From positions 346,638 through 410,637 of the forward strand of contig CBDCLG010000014.1 of assembly GCA_965218625.1 (NCBI GenBank): a DNA stretch of 64,000 bases, read 5' to 3'. Within the stretch, counting starts at the first letter, position 1. Each line of letters opens with the position of its first letter. Source of the stretch: Bin5 sp965218625. Its GTDB lineage: Bacteria; Chloroflexota; Anaerolineae; Caldilineales; Caldilineaceae. The translations under genes and the position numbers were made by a program. The notes under the pieces are model-generated. The model saw nothing but the letters and a program-made list of their open reading frames with translations. It did not search any database and was not told the DNA's origin. Positions 16,379-24,878 of the stretch are shown here, one piece after another.

Positions 16379-17386
16379 TCAGGCCATGATGCTGAGCTTC
16401 TCGTAGGGGACGGCGAGTCGCAGCGGCTGGTTGTTGAAGAAGCGCTGGATGTCGCGGGCGATCTCTTCGACGAGGCGCAGGCGGCTCTCGGAGGTGTGGC
16501 CCGAGACGTGGGGGGAGAGAAAGACGTTGTCCAAATCGCGCAGGGGATGGTCCGGGGGAAGCGGTTCCGGCTCGAAGACGTCGATGTAGGCGTTGAAGCG
16601 TTTTTTCTGCAGCTCGGCGACCAAGGCGTCCTGGTCCAGCACCCAGGTGCGGGCGGTGTGAACGAAGAGCGCGCCGTCGCGGACCGACTCGAAATGGGCG
16701 CGGGTGATCATTTTCCTGGTTTCCGGCGTGATCGGTGCGTGGACGGAGATGATGTCGGCGTTGGCGAAGAGTTCTTCGAGGGTGACAGAGCGCACTTCGA
16801 GCAGGCGGGCCTCCTCGTCGCTCAGATAGGGGTCGTAGACGCTCACGTCGCAGCCGAATGGTTTGAGTAGGCCGATGACGCGGCGGCCGACCATACTGGC
16901 GGAGACGATGCCGATTTTCTTGGCGTAAAGGGAGTATCCGAACTGTTCGTCCGCGCTTTTCCAGCCGCGTTCGGTCTTCATGATCTGTTCGTAGCGGAGG
17001 AGGTTGCGCTGGCCGCTCAGCATGGCCCAGAGGGTGTATTCGGCGACCGACTCGGCGATGACGTCGGCGGCGCTGAGGAGCACGATGCCGCGTTCATGGC
17101 CGGCCGGGGCAAGACGGGTCTTGACCGAGCCGGCGGCGTGGCCGACGATCTGGAGGTTGTCGGCCGCGGCGACGTGTTCCTCGGTGATCTGGGGCGAGCC
17201 CCAGGAGGTGATGACGGCGGCGGCGCCGGGCAGCATTTCAAGCAGTTCGTCGCTTGTGTAGTTGCGGCCCAGTTCGTTCCAGAATACGGCGCCGAGGCTC
17301 TCCAGGATGGCGACGGCCTCCGGGGAGAGGATATGTTCGGAAAGGCCCTCCGGGGGCAGGTAGAGGATTTTGCGGTTTTGCGTCAT
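16379..17386 (-). CDS. D-isomer-specific 2-hydroxyacid dehydrogenase
   Basis: A 335-residue NAD-dependent dehydrogenase of the phosphoglycerate/glyoxylate reductase type. The cofactor domain reads 'KIGIVSASMVGRRVIGLLKPFGCDVSVYDPY', where the usual G-x-G-x-x-G is altered to G-x-V-S-x-S-x-x-G. The three catalytic residues are Arg in 'FVHTARTWVLD', Glu in 'DVFEPEPLP' and His in 'SPHVSGHTSESR'. The substrate is a 2-hydroxy or 2-keto acid, not further defined. It reads in the same direction as the C1 genes downstream, 91 bases from the dehydrogenase, and may belong with them. A relic of a sugar permease sits just upstream. Confidence 0.85.
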   Translation of the reverse strand: MTQNRKILYLPPEGLSEHILSPEAVAILESLGAVFWNELGRNYTSDELLEMLPGAAAVITSWGSPQITEEHVAAADNLQIVGHAAGSVKTRLAPAGHERGIVLLSAADVIAESVAEYTLWAMLSGQRNLLRYEQIMKTERGWKSADEQFGYSLYAKKIGIVSASMVGRRVIGLLKPFGCDVSVYDPYLSDEEARLLEVRSVTLEELFANADIISVHAPITPETRKMITRAHFESVRDGALFVHTARTWVLDQDALVAELQKKRFNAYIDVFEPEPLPPDHPLRDLDNVFLSPHVSGHTSESRLRLVEEIARDIQRFFNNQPLRLAVPYEKLSIMA

Positions 17387-17395
17387 GGGGATGTT

Positions 17396-17545
17396 TCAGC
17401 CTTTCACGCCGCTCAGCGAGATGCCGCGAATAATGTAGCGCTGCATAAGTACAAAGACGAGTAGGGTCGGCAGAAAACAAGAAACCGCACCTGCCTTAGA
17501 AGCTACAGGAGCCAATACAGGTCTTGTCGGGGAAGAGTTCCCCGA
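17396..17545 (-). pseudogene. C-terminal relic of a MalG-type sugar ABC transporter permease
   Basis: Reading leftward, a frame free of stops from about 17545 ends at a TGA at 17398-17396. Its last residues include 'GAVSCFLPTLLVFVLMQRY' and then 'IIRGISLSGVKG'. The final membrane helix followed by Q-R-Y-x-x-x-G-x-S-x-x-G-V-K-G at the very end is the hallmark of the MalG branch of carbohydrate ABC permeases. Only about 50 codons remain, squeezed between hisS and the hydroxyacid dehydrogenase; an in-frame TAG lies upstream at the hisS side. I read it as the 3' end left by a deletion of a sugar transporter operon. Confidence 0.65.
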
Positions 17546-17548
17546 GCG

Positions 17549-18925
17549 CTATTGGAGTCGCTCGCGCAAGCTGTCGGCGGCATCTGCTCGCGCCACCGAT
17601 GCCTGTTCGCCGCTGACCAGGTCTTTAACCGTGACGGCGCCGGCGGCAAGCTCGTTCCCGCCGAGCAGAAGGGCGAAGGGGATGTTGCGCTCTTCGGCGT
17701 AGCGGAACTGGCGGCCCAGGTTGTCGAGGTCGGGGTAGAGATCGACGCGCAGGCCGGCGTTGCGCAGCGCGTGCGCCAGCTCTGTGTTTGCGGCGAGGGT
17801 ATCGGGGTCGAAGTTGGTGATCAGTACCTGCGGCTGCCCGGCCAGGTTCGCCGGGAAGAGGCCGCGCTCCTCCATGATGAGGATGATGCGCTCGAGTCCG
17901 AGGCTGAAGCCGCAGGCGGGGATGGAGCGGTTGCTGAACATGCCGATCAGATCGTCGTAGCGTCCGCCGCCGCCGCCGGAGCCGCTCAGGGTAGGAAATT
18001 CGACCTCGTAGGTCGGGCCGGTGTAGTAGCTCAGACCGCGCGCCAGGTAGGGGTCGATGCGGATGTGCTGGCCGGCGGGGCCGGTCTGTGTCAGCGTGAC
18101 GACCTCTTCGAGTTCGGTCACCGCCTGCGCGCCGCTGGTGGATTCTGCCAGTTTGTCGCGCAGCCAGTTGAGCACGGCGTCAGTCTCATCGGGCGCGGCG
18201 GCCATCAGCTCAAGCAGCGCGGCGGCGGCGGTCTGTGCGATGCCGCGGGCGTGCAGCTCTTTTTCGACGCCGTCGAGGCCGATTTTGTCGAGTTTGTCGA
18301 CGGCGACGAGCGCGTCCGATTCGAGGGCTTCGGGCACGCCGCTCACCTCCATCAGACCGCGCAGGACGCCGCGGTGGTTGAGGCGCAGCAGGAAGCCGGA
18401 GGCATCGCGGCCGCGGAAGCCCAGCTCCTGCAGGACCTGGGCGCCGGCGTTGAGCACCTCGGCTTCGACCAGCCGGCTGGATGATCCGACCACGTCGAGG
18501 TCGCACTGGTAGAACTCGCGGTAGCGTCCTTTGGCGGGCCTGTCGGCGCGGTAGACGGGTGCGATGTGGTAGCGTTTGAAGTAACGGGGAAGCTGGTTGC
18601 TGTACTCGGCGACGATGCGGGCGAGCGGCACTGTCAGGTCGTAGCGCAGGCCGGCGTCGGCGATGTCGTTTTCGGTTGGGGTCGCGGCGAGGGCCCGCTG
18701 CAGCTTTGCTCCCCGTTTGGCGACGCGGAAGATAAGCTGGTCGCCCTCTTCGCCGTATTTGCCGAGCAGCGTATCGAGGCGTTCCATGACGGGGGTATCG
18801 AGCGGTTCAAAGCCGTAACTCTGGTAGACGCGTTCGATTACGCCGATGACAAATTGCCGGCGGAGCGCGTCCTGTGGCAGGAAGTCGCGTGCGCCGCTGA
18901 TCGGCTTGGTCTGAAATCGGGCCAC
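17549..18925 (-). CDS. hisS: histidine--tRNA ligase
   Basis: A 458-residue class II aminoacyl-tRNA synthetase that charges tRNA-His. Present are motif 1/2 segments 'YDLTVPLARIVAEYSNQLPRYFKRYHIAPVYR' region, 'RADRPAKGRYREFYQCDLD' (motif 2), the histidine-specific 'ARGLSYYTGPTYEV' and motif 3 'GGRYDDLIG' through 'ACGFSLGLERI'. The C-terminal anticodon-binding domain follows ('VLITNFDPD' onwards). The start is GTG at 18925, supported by AGGAG eight bases upstream. I see no T-box in the 185 bases before it. It is full length and a housekeeping gene. Confidence 0.95.
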   Translation of the reverse strand: MARFQTKPISGARDFLPQDALRRQFVIGVIERVYQSYGFEPLDTPVMERLDTLLGKYGEEGDQLIFRVAKRGAKLQRALAATPTENDIADAGLRYDLTVPLARIVAEYSNQLPRYFKRYHIAPVYRADRPAKGRYREFYQCDLDVVGSSSRLVEAEVLNAGAQVLQELGFRGRDASGFLLRLNHRGVLRGLMEVSGVPEALESDALVAVDKLDKIGLDGVEKELHARGIAQTAAAALLELMAAAPDETDAVLNWLRDKLAESTSGAQAVTELEEVVTLTQTGPAGQHIRIDPYLARGLSYYTGPTYEVEFPTLSGSGGGGGRYDDLIGMFSNRSIPACGFSLGLERIILIMEERGLFPANLAGQPQVLITNFDPDTLAANTELAHALRNAGLRVDLYPDLDNLGRQFRYAEERNIPFALLLGGNELAAGAVTVKDLVSGEQASVARADAADSLRERLQ

Positions 18926-19110
18926 CGAAATGTCTCCTGTGATGATACGCGTGCATGGCGAGGTGGAAGCGCGTTCACCTGCATCTTACACGAAGAGACG
19001 GAGGGAGAGAAAGATTTTCGGGAGGGGAGAGCGTTCCTGCCCCATCTGCGCGGCGTCCACCAAAGCTTGTGGCCAGGCCTGGGGAGGCACGCAGGTTTCA
19101 AGATACGTTT

Positions 19111-20130
19111 CTAGTCGGAGGCCGGTTTTCGCTGCAATATAATATGGGCGATCTTGTTGGCCAACTGTCTGAAGTCCAGGCGAGCGTCCTTGGCGGCAGC
19201 AGCATGGCTGCCAATTGCGCCATCTGCGGCAGTCAGGTGGAAGATGGGCTTGCGCGCTTCCTGAGCCATTGGCACGAGGCTGCGGAAGTGTTTTACCGTG
19301 GCGAGGGCGTGCAGCGAGTCCAATGCTGGTGTAGCTGCATAGGGGCCCTGCGTATCCCCCAACAGATTGCGGGCGTACTCCTCCGGCATGCGGTTCACCC
19401 ATTTGTCATAGGCTCTTACGGGGCGGCTGAGGCGCACACCATGCTGTTGCACGACATAGCCGATCGGTTTCATGGCGCCAGAGGGCAAAGCGAACTCGGG
19501 TTGCTGCCAGTTGTCCTTGCGCTTCCTCCAATCCTCTCTCCATCGATTCAGCGAAGGGCCAAGATTGCGCAAGCCCTGGAGCGAAAAAAGATCTGCGGCC
19601 AATGGAACGATGAGGTAGTCGGTGGCGATCAAGGCGGAGCGGTTTATCGCGCCCAGGTTGGGGCCGACGTCAGCCAGAATAATGTCTGTGTTCATCTGCT
19701 GCGCGCCGTCTTGCATCACGGTAGCGAAGGCTGTCAAAACGCGAAAGGAGCGGTATAGCTCGCCGGAACCCAGCGCATTTGGCCATTCTGTGGACAGAAT
19801 ATCTTCAAATCCGGCCAGCCCCAGATCGCCCGGTATCAACCCCAGCGAGAGAGCAATTTTTTCGAGAGCGGGGTTTTGGATATCGCCCGCGCGCGTCAGT
19901 GGGCGGACGCACTGCATGACGGTCCGGCCTGCTGTGTCGTGGTCGTCTTCCCACAGTTCCTCCAGCCGGTCCTCGTTCAGGAAGGCGGCGGTGAGGTTGG
20001 CTTGTGGATCGAGGTCGCAGGCAAGCACGCGATAGCCTATGTCAGACAGCATCCAAGCAAGATGATAGACGAGCGAAGTTTTGCCGACTCCGCCTTTGTT
20101 GTTAAAGAAGGCTAGAACGGGAACGCTCAT
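19111..20130 (-). CDS. ParA/Soj-type AAA ATPase
   Basis: A 339-residue P-loop ATPase with the deviant Walker A 'FFNNKGGVGKTSLVYHLAW' and the Walker A' region 'RVLACDLDPQANLT', plus 'DIILADVGPNLGAINRSAL' (Walker B area). Such proteins partition DNA or position complexes, or act as regulators when away from parB. No parB or parS-like array is visible. It overlaps the AlbA_2 gene upstream by the four bases ATGA, so the two are translationally coupled. The pair is AT-richer than its neighbours and separates hisS from the glycosyltransferase and isoprenoid genes, which suggests joint acquisition. Confidence 0.85.
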   Translation of the reverse strand: MSVPVLAFFNNKGGVGKTSLVYHLAWMLSDIGYRVLACDLDPQANLTAAFLNEDRLEELWEDDHDTAGRTVMQCVRPLTRAGDIQNPALEKIALSLGLIPGDLGLAGFEDILSTEWPNALGSGELYRSFRVLTAFATVMQDGAQQMNTDIILADVGPNLGAINRSALIATDYLIVPLAADLFSLQGLRNLGPSLNRWREDWRKRKDNWQQPEFALPSGAMKPIGYVVQQHGVRLSRPVRAYDKWVNRMPEEYARNLLGDTQGPYAATPALDSLHALATVKHFRSLVPMAQEARKPIFHLTAADGAIGSHAAAAKDARLDFRQLANKIAHIILQRKPASD

Positions 20131-21356
20131 TCTGTAACGGTACCCTGGCTGCGCGCTGCATAGATCGTTACGCGCACAAAATTAGCGGAAATTTCGAACT
20201 CAAGTGGTGGATGTCCTGCCTTCTCCAGGTGTCGTTTAGCGATGCCGATTCCGACGCCGAAGCGTTGTACATAACCCAATGTTTTCATAGCGTCCGCCAG
20301 GTTGAGATTACGGTAGTCCGTAAGCCCCGGCTGGCCAAAATTATCGGGGGAGATTGCACCGAAGGCTCCACCGGGGCTAATTACCTCAATGCGATCGTCG
20401 AACCAGTTGACGCGGACCGGCGCGTTCGTCGCTTCATAGGTTCTGTGCATGACGGCATTGCGGGCGATCTGCTGCAGTGCTTCCATAGGGTACAGTTCTG
20501 TTCGTTGATCGGTGTCGCTGGAGGTAATGTCCACCTCTGTGCGATTGTGCGCCCGCAGTTTCTCATCCAATCGGCGCAGTAGGTCGGGTACGCCCCCGCC
20601 GATGTCCTCGCTGTCGAGAATATCATCGGCCAACTCGCTGCCGCGAATCCTGAGGAACTGCGCGTAGGCACCTGGCAAAAAGTCCTGTGGGTTCTTGCCG
20701 ATCGCGAGCAGGCCCAGCACGGTTGCGTTGGGTTGTTGAGCAGGCTCAGTCATTTTGGTAGCGGCGAGCTGCTCGTGGAGCGAGCGGTCGTTGGCGGCCA
20801 GGATCTCATCCGAAAAAGCCGCGGGCAGTTATTCGTTTTCAAACCGAGTCAGGTTGAGGTCGGACAGACCTGCGGTAGGAATGGGGGCGATATCAAAGGG
20901 ACGGTCGCCGAAACGTCGCTTCTCGTTGAGAACGCGCTCGTCCTGCGCTGTTGCGATACCGCGGCGGGGGCCGATACGAATATGGATAGTGCCTTTGCAT
21001 CGCACCGGGGGTGAGTTGGACGGCTCAACGATGACCAGCGCAATCTCTTTGCCTTGCAGCATCCTCTTTCCTACCGACAGCGTAGGCGGCGGCAAGATGT
21101 TGCCATCGGTTTTCATATCGGCCAGTTGCTGCAACAGCCGATCAGTGGCCGATATGCCGACGACTGTCCTATCGTCCTTCACGCCGACAATTACGAGTCC
21201 GGGCGCGCCGTGACCGGGCAAATCGTTGGCAAAAGCGCAGATGGCTTCTCGAATTCTTTCACGGGCGCTTCCAGATAGGGATTCCTTGAACTCGACGCGG
21301 TCGGTTTCACCCTCGGAGATGACCTTCAAGAGTTCGACATCGGAATAATCTGACAC
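20127..21356 (-). pseudogene. AlbA_2 (Schlafen-type) ATP-binding regulator, split by an in-frame stop
   Basis: Two open frames in the same phase form one gene. The N-part begins at the GTG at 21356 ('VSDYSDVELLKVISEGE') and has the AlbA_2 core 'DRVEFKESLSGSARERI', 'AFANDLPGHGAPGLVIVGVKDD' and 'IHIRIGPRRGIA'. It stops at TAA (20829-20831). The C-part continues directly with 'LPAAFSDEILAANDRSLHEQ' and then 'IARNAVMHRTYEATNAPV', 'VISPGGAFG' and 'RFGVGIGIAKRHLE', the ATPase-like C-terminal domain. The stop replaces what relatives have as Tyr (F-x-x-E-Y-L-P), so one substitution would restore the 409-residue protein. Either a recent inactivation, a suppressed stop or a sequence error. Confidence 0.8.
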
Positions 21357-21364
21357 TGTCCTAT

Positions 21365-22558
21365 TCACTCCAGTCCGCTTTTCAACACGTCCTGGTAGGC
21401 GGCGATGCGGTCGCGGCGCAGGTCGCGTTTGTGGCCGATCAGGGCTTTGAAGGACTCGCTGGCAATCTGCAGGCGGAATTCGGCGAGGAGAAAGCGTTGG
21501 AGCAGTGCTGCCCAGAACGGGCCGTGCCATTTGCGGGCGTAGCGCACTTTGCTGCGGTTGAAGAGAATGTGGCGCCGGGCGCTCACCTGGCCGCTGCTGC
21601 GGCCTTCGGCGTGGATGACGATAGAGGCCGGGTCGTAAACGATGCGCCAGCCGGCCTGTTTAATGCGGCGGCAGAGGTCGGTCTCTTCGAAGTACATGAA
21701 GAACTGCCGGTCGAAGCCGCCGAGCGCGGCCAGCGTTTCGCCGCGCACCAGCAGCGCCGCGCCGACAAGCCAGTCTACGTCCTGTCGCGAGTCGGCCGGC
21801 CAGTCGGCGAGGTGATAGCGGCTGGTCCACGGGTTGCGGGGCCAGGTCCGTTCGAGCCAGGTGCTTTCGAAGAAGCCGGTCAGGGGGCCGGGGAAGCGGC
21901 GGCGGCTGCTCTGCAAAGCGCCGTCGGCGTAGCGGAGCTGCGGCCCGATTGCGCCGATGGTTTCGTCTTCGGTGATACCCTGGTAGAGCGCCCAGAGGCT
22001 GCCGGGCAGGAGTTCGGTGTCCGGGTTGAGGAAGTAGATGAAGCGCGCGGGCGCGGCCTGGGACGGCGGATGCCCGTCTTGGTCGCTGTCAGGGGAGGAG
22101 TGTGATTCGTCGATTCGGACGTCGAATCCCATTGCTTCCAGCGCGCGGTTGTTGCCGCCGGTGAAGCCCAGGTTTTCGTCACTGAATATCGTCTGTACCC
22201 AGGGAAAGCGGCTGGTGAGCAGGGTGGGTGTGGCGTCGTCGCTGGCGTTGTCGAGGACCACGACCTGGATCGTGGCTTCTTTTTGCGGGCCGAAGCGGCG
22301 GACAAAGGAGGAGTCGTTTTTCTTGTCCTTCCCATCTGCTAACGGCAGGCTCTGGTCTTCGATCGAAGTGAGGCAGGCGCGCAGATGGTCCCAGACGTTC
22401 CAGGATACGATCACGATCACGAGGTCGGTGAGGGAGCGTGTCCTGTTTGTTTGGTCGTGTTCGAGGCGATCTGTGAGCGCGGTCTGGTAGTGGGACGCGC
22501 CGTCATGTCGAGCCTTGTCGCCGCGGCTGTCGACTCGACTGCGAAGTTGCCTGAACAT
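21365..22558 (-). CDS. glycosyltransferase family 2
   Basis: A 397-residue GT-A enzyme related to rhamnosyltransferases. The N-terminal core begins 'VIVIVSWNVWDHLRACL'; the nucleotide-sugar region reads 'VVVLDNASDDATPTLL'; 'ENLGFTGGNNRALEAMG' and 'YFLNPDTELLPGSL' (D-x-D equivalent) follow, then 'FMYFEETDLCRRIKQAGW', the acceptor-binding E-D/E-T-D motif. An odd 20-residue insert (about 70-90) and a charged insert (about 145-165) break the core. The N-terminal 40 residues have no homology to the fold, so the start may lie further in. The stop lies 9 bases before the AlbA_2 gene and 21 bases after the polyprenyl synthase gene. Confidence 0.88.
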   Translation of the reverse strand: MFRQLRSRVDSRGDKARHDGASHYQTALTDRLEHDQTNRTRSLTDLVIVIVSWNVWDHLRACLTSIEDQSLPLADGKDKKNDSSFVRRFGPQKEATIQVVVLDNASDDATPTLLTSRFPWVQTIFSDENLGFTGGNNRALEAMGFDVRIDESHSSPDSDQDGHPPSQAAPARFIYFLNPDTELLPGSLWALYQGITEDETIGAIGPQLRYADGALQSSRRRFPGPLTGFFESTWLERTWPRNPWTSRYHLADWPADSRQDVDWLVGAALLVRGETLAALGGFDRQFFMYFEETDLCRRIKQAGWRIVYDPASIVIHAEGRSSGQVSARRHILFNRSKVRYARKWHGPFWAALLQRFLLAEFRLQIASESFKALIGHKRDLRRDRIAAYQDVLKSGLE

Positions 22559-22579
22559 CGCGTTTACAGGTGGGTGCGT

Positions 22580-23764
22580 TCAACTGCTGCGTTGCACGAC
22601 AAAGGCGCACAGCCCCAAAAGAGACCGTTGACAGAGGCTGTCGTCGAAGGATGACAGGTTATGAACGGCGTGGTCGAGGAAGCCGAGCGCTTCCTGGTGC
22701 GCCGTCTCGATGGCGCCGCTGACGCGCACGGCCTTGACGATCTCCTGCACCGTAGCTGACAGGGCGCTGGGGTCGCCGGCGTCGGCGCGTTCGCGCGCCT
22801 GGAGGAGGCGGTCCACCAGTTTTTGCGGTTGGGGCAGATCGCGCAGGTAGTAGAGGAAGGGCAGTGTCAACGTACCCTGTAGCAGGTCGCTGCCTACCGG
22901 TTTGCCCAGGGCGGCGTCGGTGCCGATGAAATCGAGAATGTCGTCCACAATCTGGAAAGCCATTCCGAACTGATATCCGAAGGCTTTGAGCGCCTGGACC
23001 TGTTCGGGCGGCAGTTTGACGAGCACTGCGGCGGCTTCGCTGGCTGCGCTGTAGAGGCTGGCCGTCTTGGCGTAGATGCGTTGGTAGTAGGCCTGGCGGT
23101 CCTGGTCAAAGTCGTTGCGTTCGGCGAGCTGGCGCATCTCGCCATCGACGATCACGCGCAGCGTGTCGCTGAAGATTGTGATGACGCGCACATTGTCGGT
23201 TTCGGCCGCGAACTGGGCGGAGCGGGCGAACATATAGTCGCCGGCCAGGACGGTTGCGCCTGCGCTCCAGGAGGCGTTCAGAGTGGGTGCGTCGCGGCGC
23301 AGCAGGGCGCCGTCAATCACGTCGTCGTGGACGAGCGTTGCGGTGTGCAGCATTTCCACCGCGGCTGCCAGGGCGATGAGCGGTTGCGCGGTTGGGGTCA
23401 TGCCAGCATTGGCGTTGTTGGTTTTTGCGGCGTAACCGTCTTGCAGCCCCGCGGTCAGGAGCGCCAGCGCCGGCCGCAGCCGCTTTCCCCCCTGACCGAT
23501 CAGTTCGATGAAGGCGTTTGCCAGGGGTGCGAATACGTCGGCGTCAACGCTCTTCATCTTGTCTTCGACCTGTGCAAGCGCCGCGCCCACCGGCGCGAGG
23601 AGCGTCGGCGCATCCTGCGGCATCAGCAATGCGCGGCGAAATTTCTCATGCATAGCAGCTTCGCGCCCGTTGTGCGCGCCCGGGGCCGGCTTTTGAGGCG
23701 TGTCAGGCGCGATGGGTCTCGCCTCGGTATTGGTGAACTTTTCGACCTGCACCTGATTAACCAT
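22580..23764 (-). CDS. polyprenyl diphosphate synthase
   Basis: A 394-residue trans-isoprenyl diphosphate synthase that condenses isopentenyl diphosphate onto an allylic primer, making the chain for quinones or lipid carriers. The first Asp-rich motif is 'HTATLVHDDVIDGALLRRD' and the second 'FQIVDDILDFIG'. 'GQGGKRLRPALALL' binds the diphosphate. The first 37 residues are an unconserved Pro/Ala-rich extension; an in-frame ATG at 23653 ('MHEKFRRALLMPQ') could be the true start. The reading frame overlaps the end of tatD by 8 bases, so the two are coupled. Confidence 0.9.
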   Translation of the reverse strand: MVNQVQVEKFTNTEARPIAPDTPQKPAPGAHNGREAAMHEKFRRALLMPQDAPTLLAPVGAALAQVEDKMKSVDADVFAPLANAFIELIGQGGKRLRPALALLTAGLQDGYAAKTNNANAGMTPTAQPLIALAAAVEMLHTATLVHDDVIDGALLRRDAPTLNASWSAGATVLAGDYMFARSAQFAAETDNVRVITIFSDTLRVIVDGEMRQLAERNDFDQDRQAYYQRIYAKTASLYSAASEAAAVLVKLPPEQVQALKAFGYQFGMAFQIVDDILDFIGTDAALGKPVGSDLLQGTLTLPFLYYLRDLPQPQKLVDRLLQARERADAGDPSALSATVQEIVKAVRVSGAIETAHQEALGFLDHAVHNLSSFDDSLCQRSLLGLCAFVVQRSS

Positions 23765-24668
23765 GGGACGTTGCCGACTCGTGCCGCCGGGGACCTGGTT
23801 CAGAAAGTATGTCCGCGGCCAGCGGGAGCCCGTCTGTCAATTCGGGCGATTCGTCTGCGTCAATGCCGAAGAGCGAGCAGGCCACTGCGGTTGTGCGAGC
23901 GGCCACCTCCTCTACCGTCACGTCCAGAAGTTCGGCCAGCCGCTGCGCCACCAGGGCCACATGAGCCGGCTCGTTGCGTTTGCCGCGCATTGGGTGAGGC
24001 GTCAGCCAGGGGGCATCGGTTTCGAGCGTCAGCCGGTCCAGGCACAGTTCAGGCGCCAGCTTGTGCAGCGACCGCGCGTTTTTGAACGTGAGGGCGCCGC
24101 CGAGCCCGAGCGTGAAATGCCAGTCCTCTGCCGCTTGCGCCAGCGCTGCATCGCCGGAGAACGCGTGCAGAACGCCCCAAAGTTTTCGTTGCGCCAGGGT
24201 TGAAGCGCGGGTGCGTGCGCTTGCCGTCCACTCACCCAGGATTTGCGCCACATCGACGGAGGCGTTGCGGTTGTGGATGATCACCGGCAGGCCTGTTGCG
24301 GCGGCCAGGTCAAGCTGCGCGCGAAAGGCACGGGCCTGCTCTCGGCGGGAGACAAGGTCCCAATGGTAGTCCAGCCCGATTTCGCCGATGGCGACAACCT
24401 TGGGGTGCTCGGCCAGCGCGGACAGGTGTGTGAGCGTGTGCTCATTGAAATCCCCGCTGCTGTTGGGATGGATGCCCACCGCCGCGTACACCTGCGGATG
24501 CCGTTCGGCCAACTCGATGGCCCGCCGGCTGTGGACCAGGTCGATGCCGGGGTTTACGATGCGGCGCACGCCCTGCGCCGCCGCCCGCTTCAGGACTGCA
24601 GCCCGGTCGGTGTCGAACTGCTCCATATCCAGATGGCAGTGGCTGTCGACCAGCATCGGAACGGTCAT
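23757..24668 (-). CDS. TatD family metal-dependent hydrolase
   Basis: A 303-residue TIM-barrel DNase/hydrolase. Metal ligands are visible in order: 'VDSHCHLD' (H-x-H), 'GEIGLDYHWD' (Glu), 'PVIIHNRNA' (His), 'WGVLHAFSGD' (His) and 'LETDAPWLTPHPMRGKRNEPAHV' (Asp). TatD enzymes act as 3'-5' exonucleases or D-aminoacyl-tRNA deacylase-like hydrolases in the cytoplasm. The C-terminus carries about 35 extra residues after the domain. It is the first gene of a leftward set with the polyprenyl synthase. Confidence 0.92.
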   Translation of the reverse strand: MTVPMLVDSHCHLDMEQFDTDRAAVLKRAAAQGVRRIVNPGIDLVHSRRAIELAERHPQVYAAVGIHPNSSGDFNEHTLTHLSALAEHPKVVAIGEIGLDYHWDLVSRREQARAFRAQLDLAAATGLPVIIHNRNASVDVAQILGEWTASARTRASTLAQRKLWGVLHAFSGDAALAQAAEDWHFTLGLGGALTFKNARSLHKLAPELCLDRLTLETDAPWLTPHPMRGKRNEPAHVALVAQRLAELLDVTVEEVAARTTAVACSLFGIDADESPELTDGLPLAADILSEPGPRRHESATSHG

Positions 24669-24878
24669 TTGCCCTCAGCTTGGGCGATGGCAGCGTATCC
24701 GGGCTCACGCCCAATGCGTTCTGATGAAGCGAAACCTGTGGTGCGTCCGACTGTTTCTTGGCAAAGGCTGTTTGTTAATTTTATCACATAGTACCGCCGC
24801 TGGAAAGCGCGAAGGCAGTTGGCAGTTGAGCGGCGGACCGTCGGAGGGCATAGCAAGCGCTGTTCACCCTTCTCGCCG

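Noticed and set aside
18926..19110. T-box leader for hisS
   Set aside because: No conserved T-box sequence or terminator/antiterminator pair seen; the ribosome-binding site is simple.
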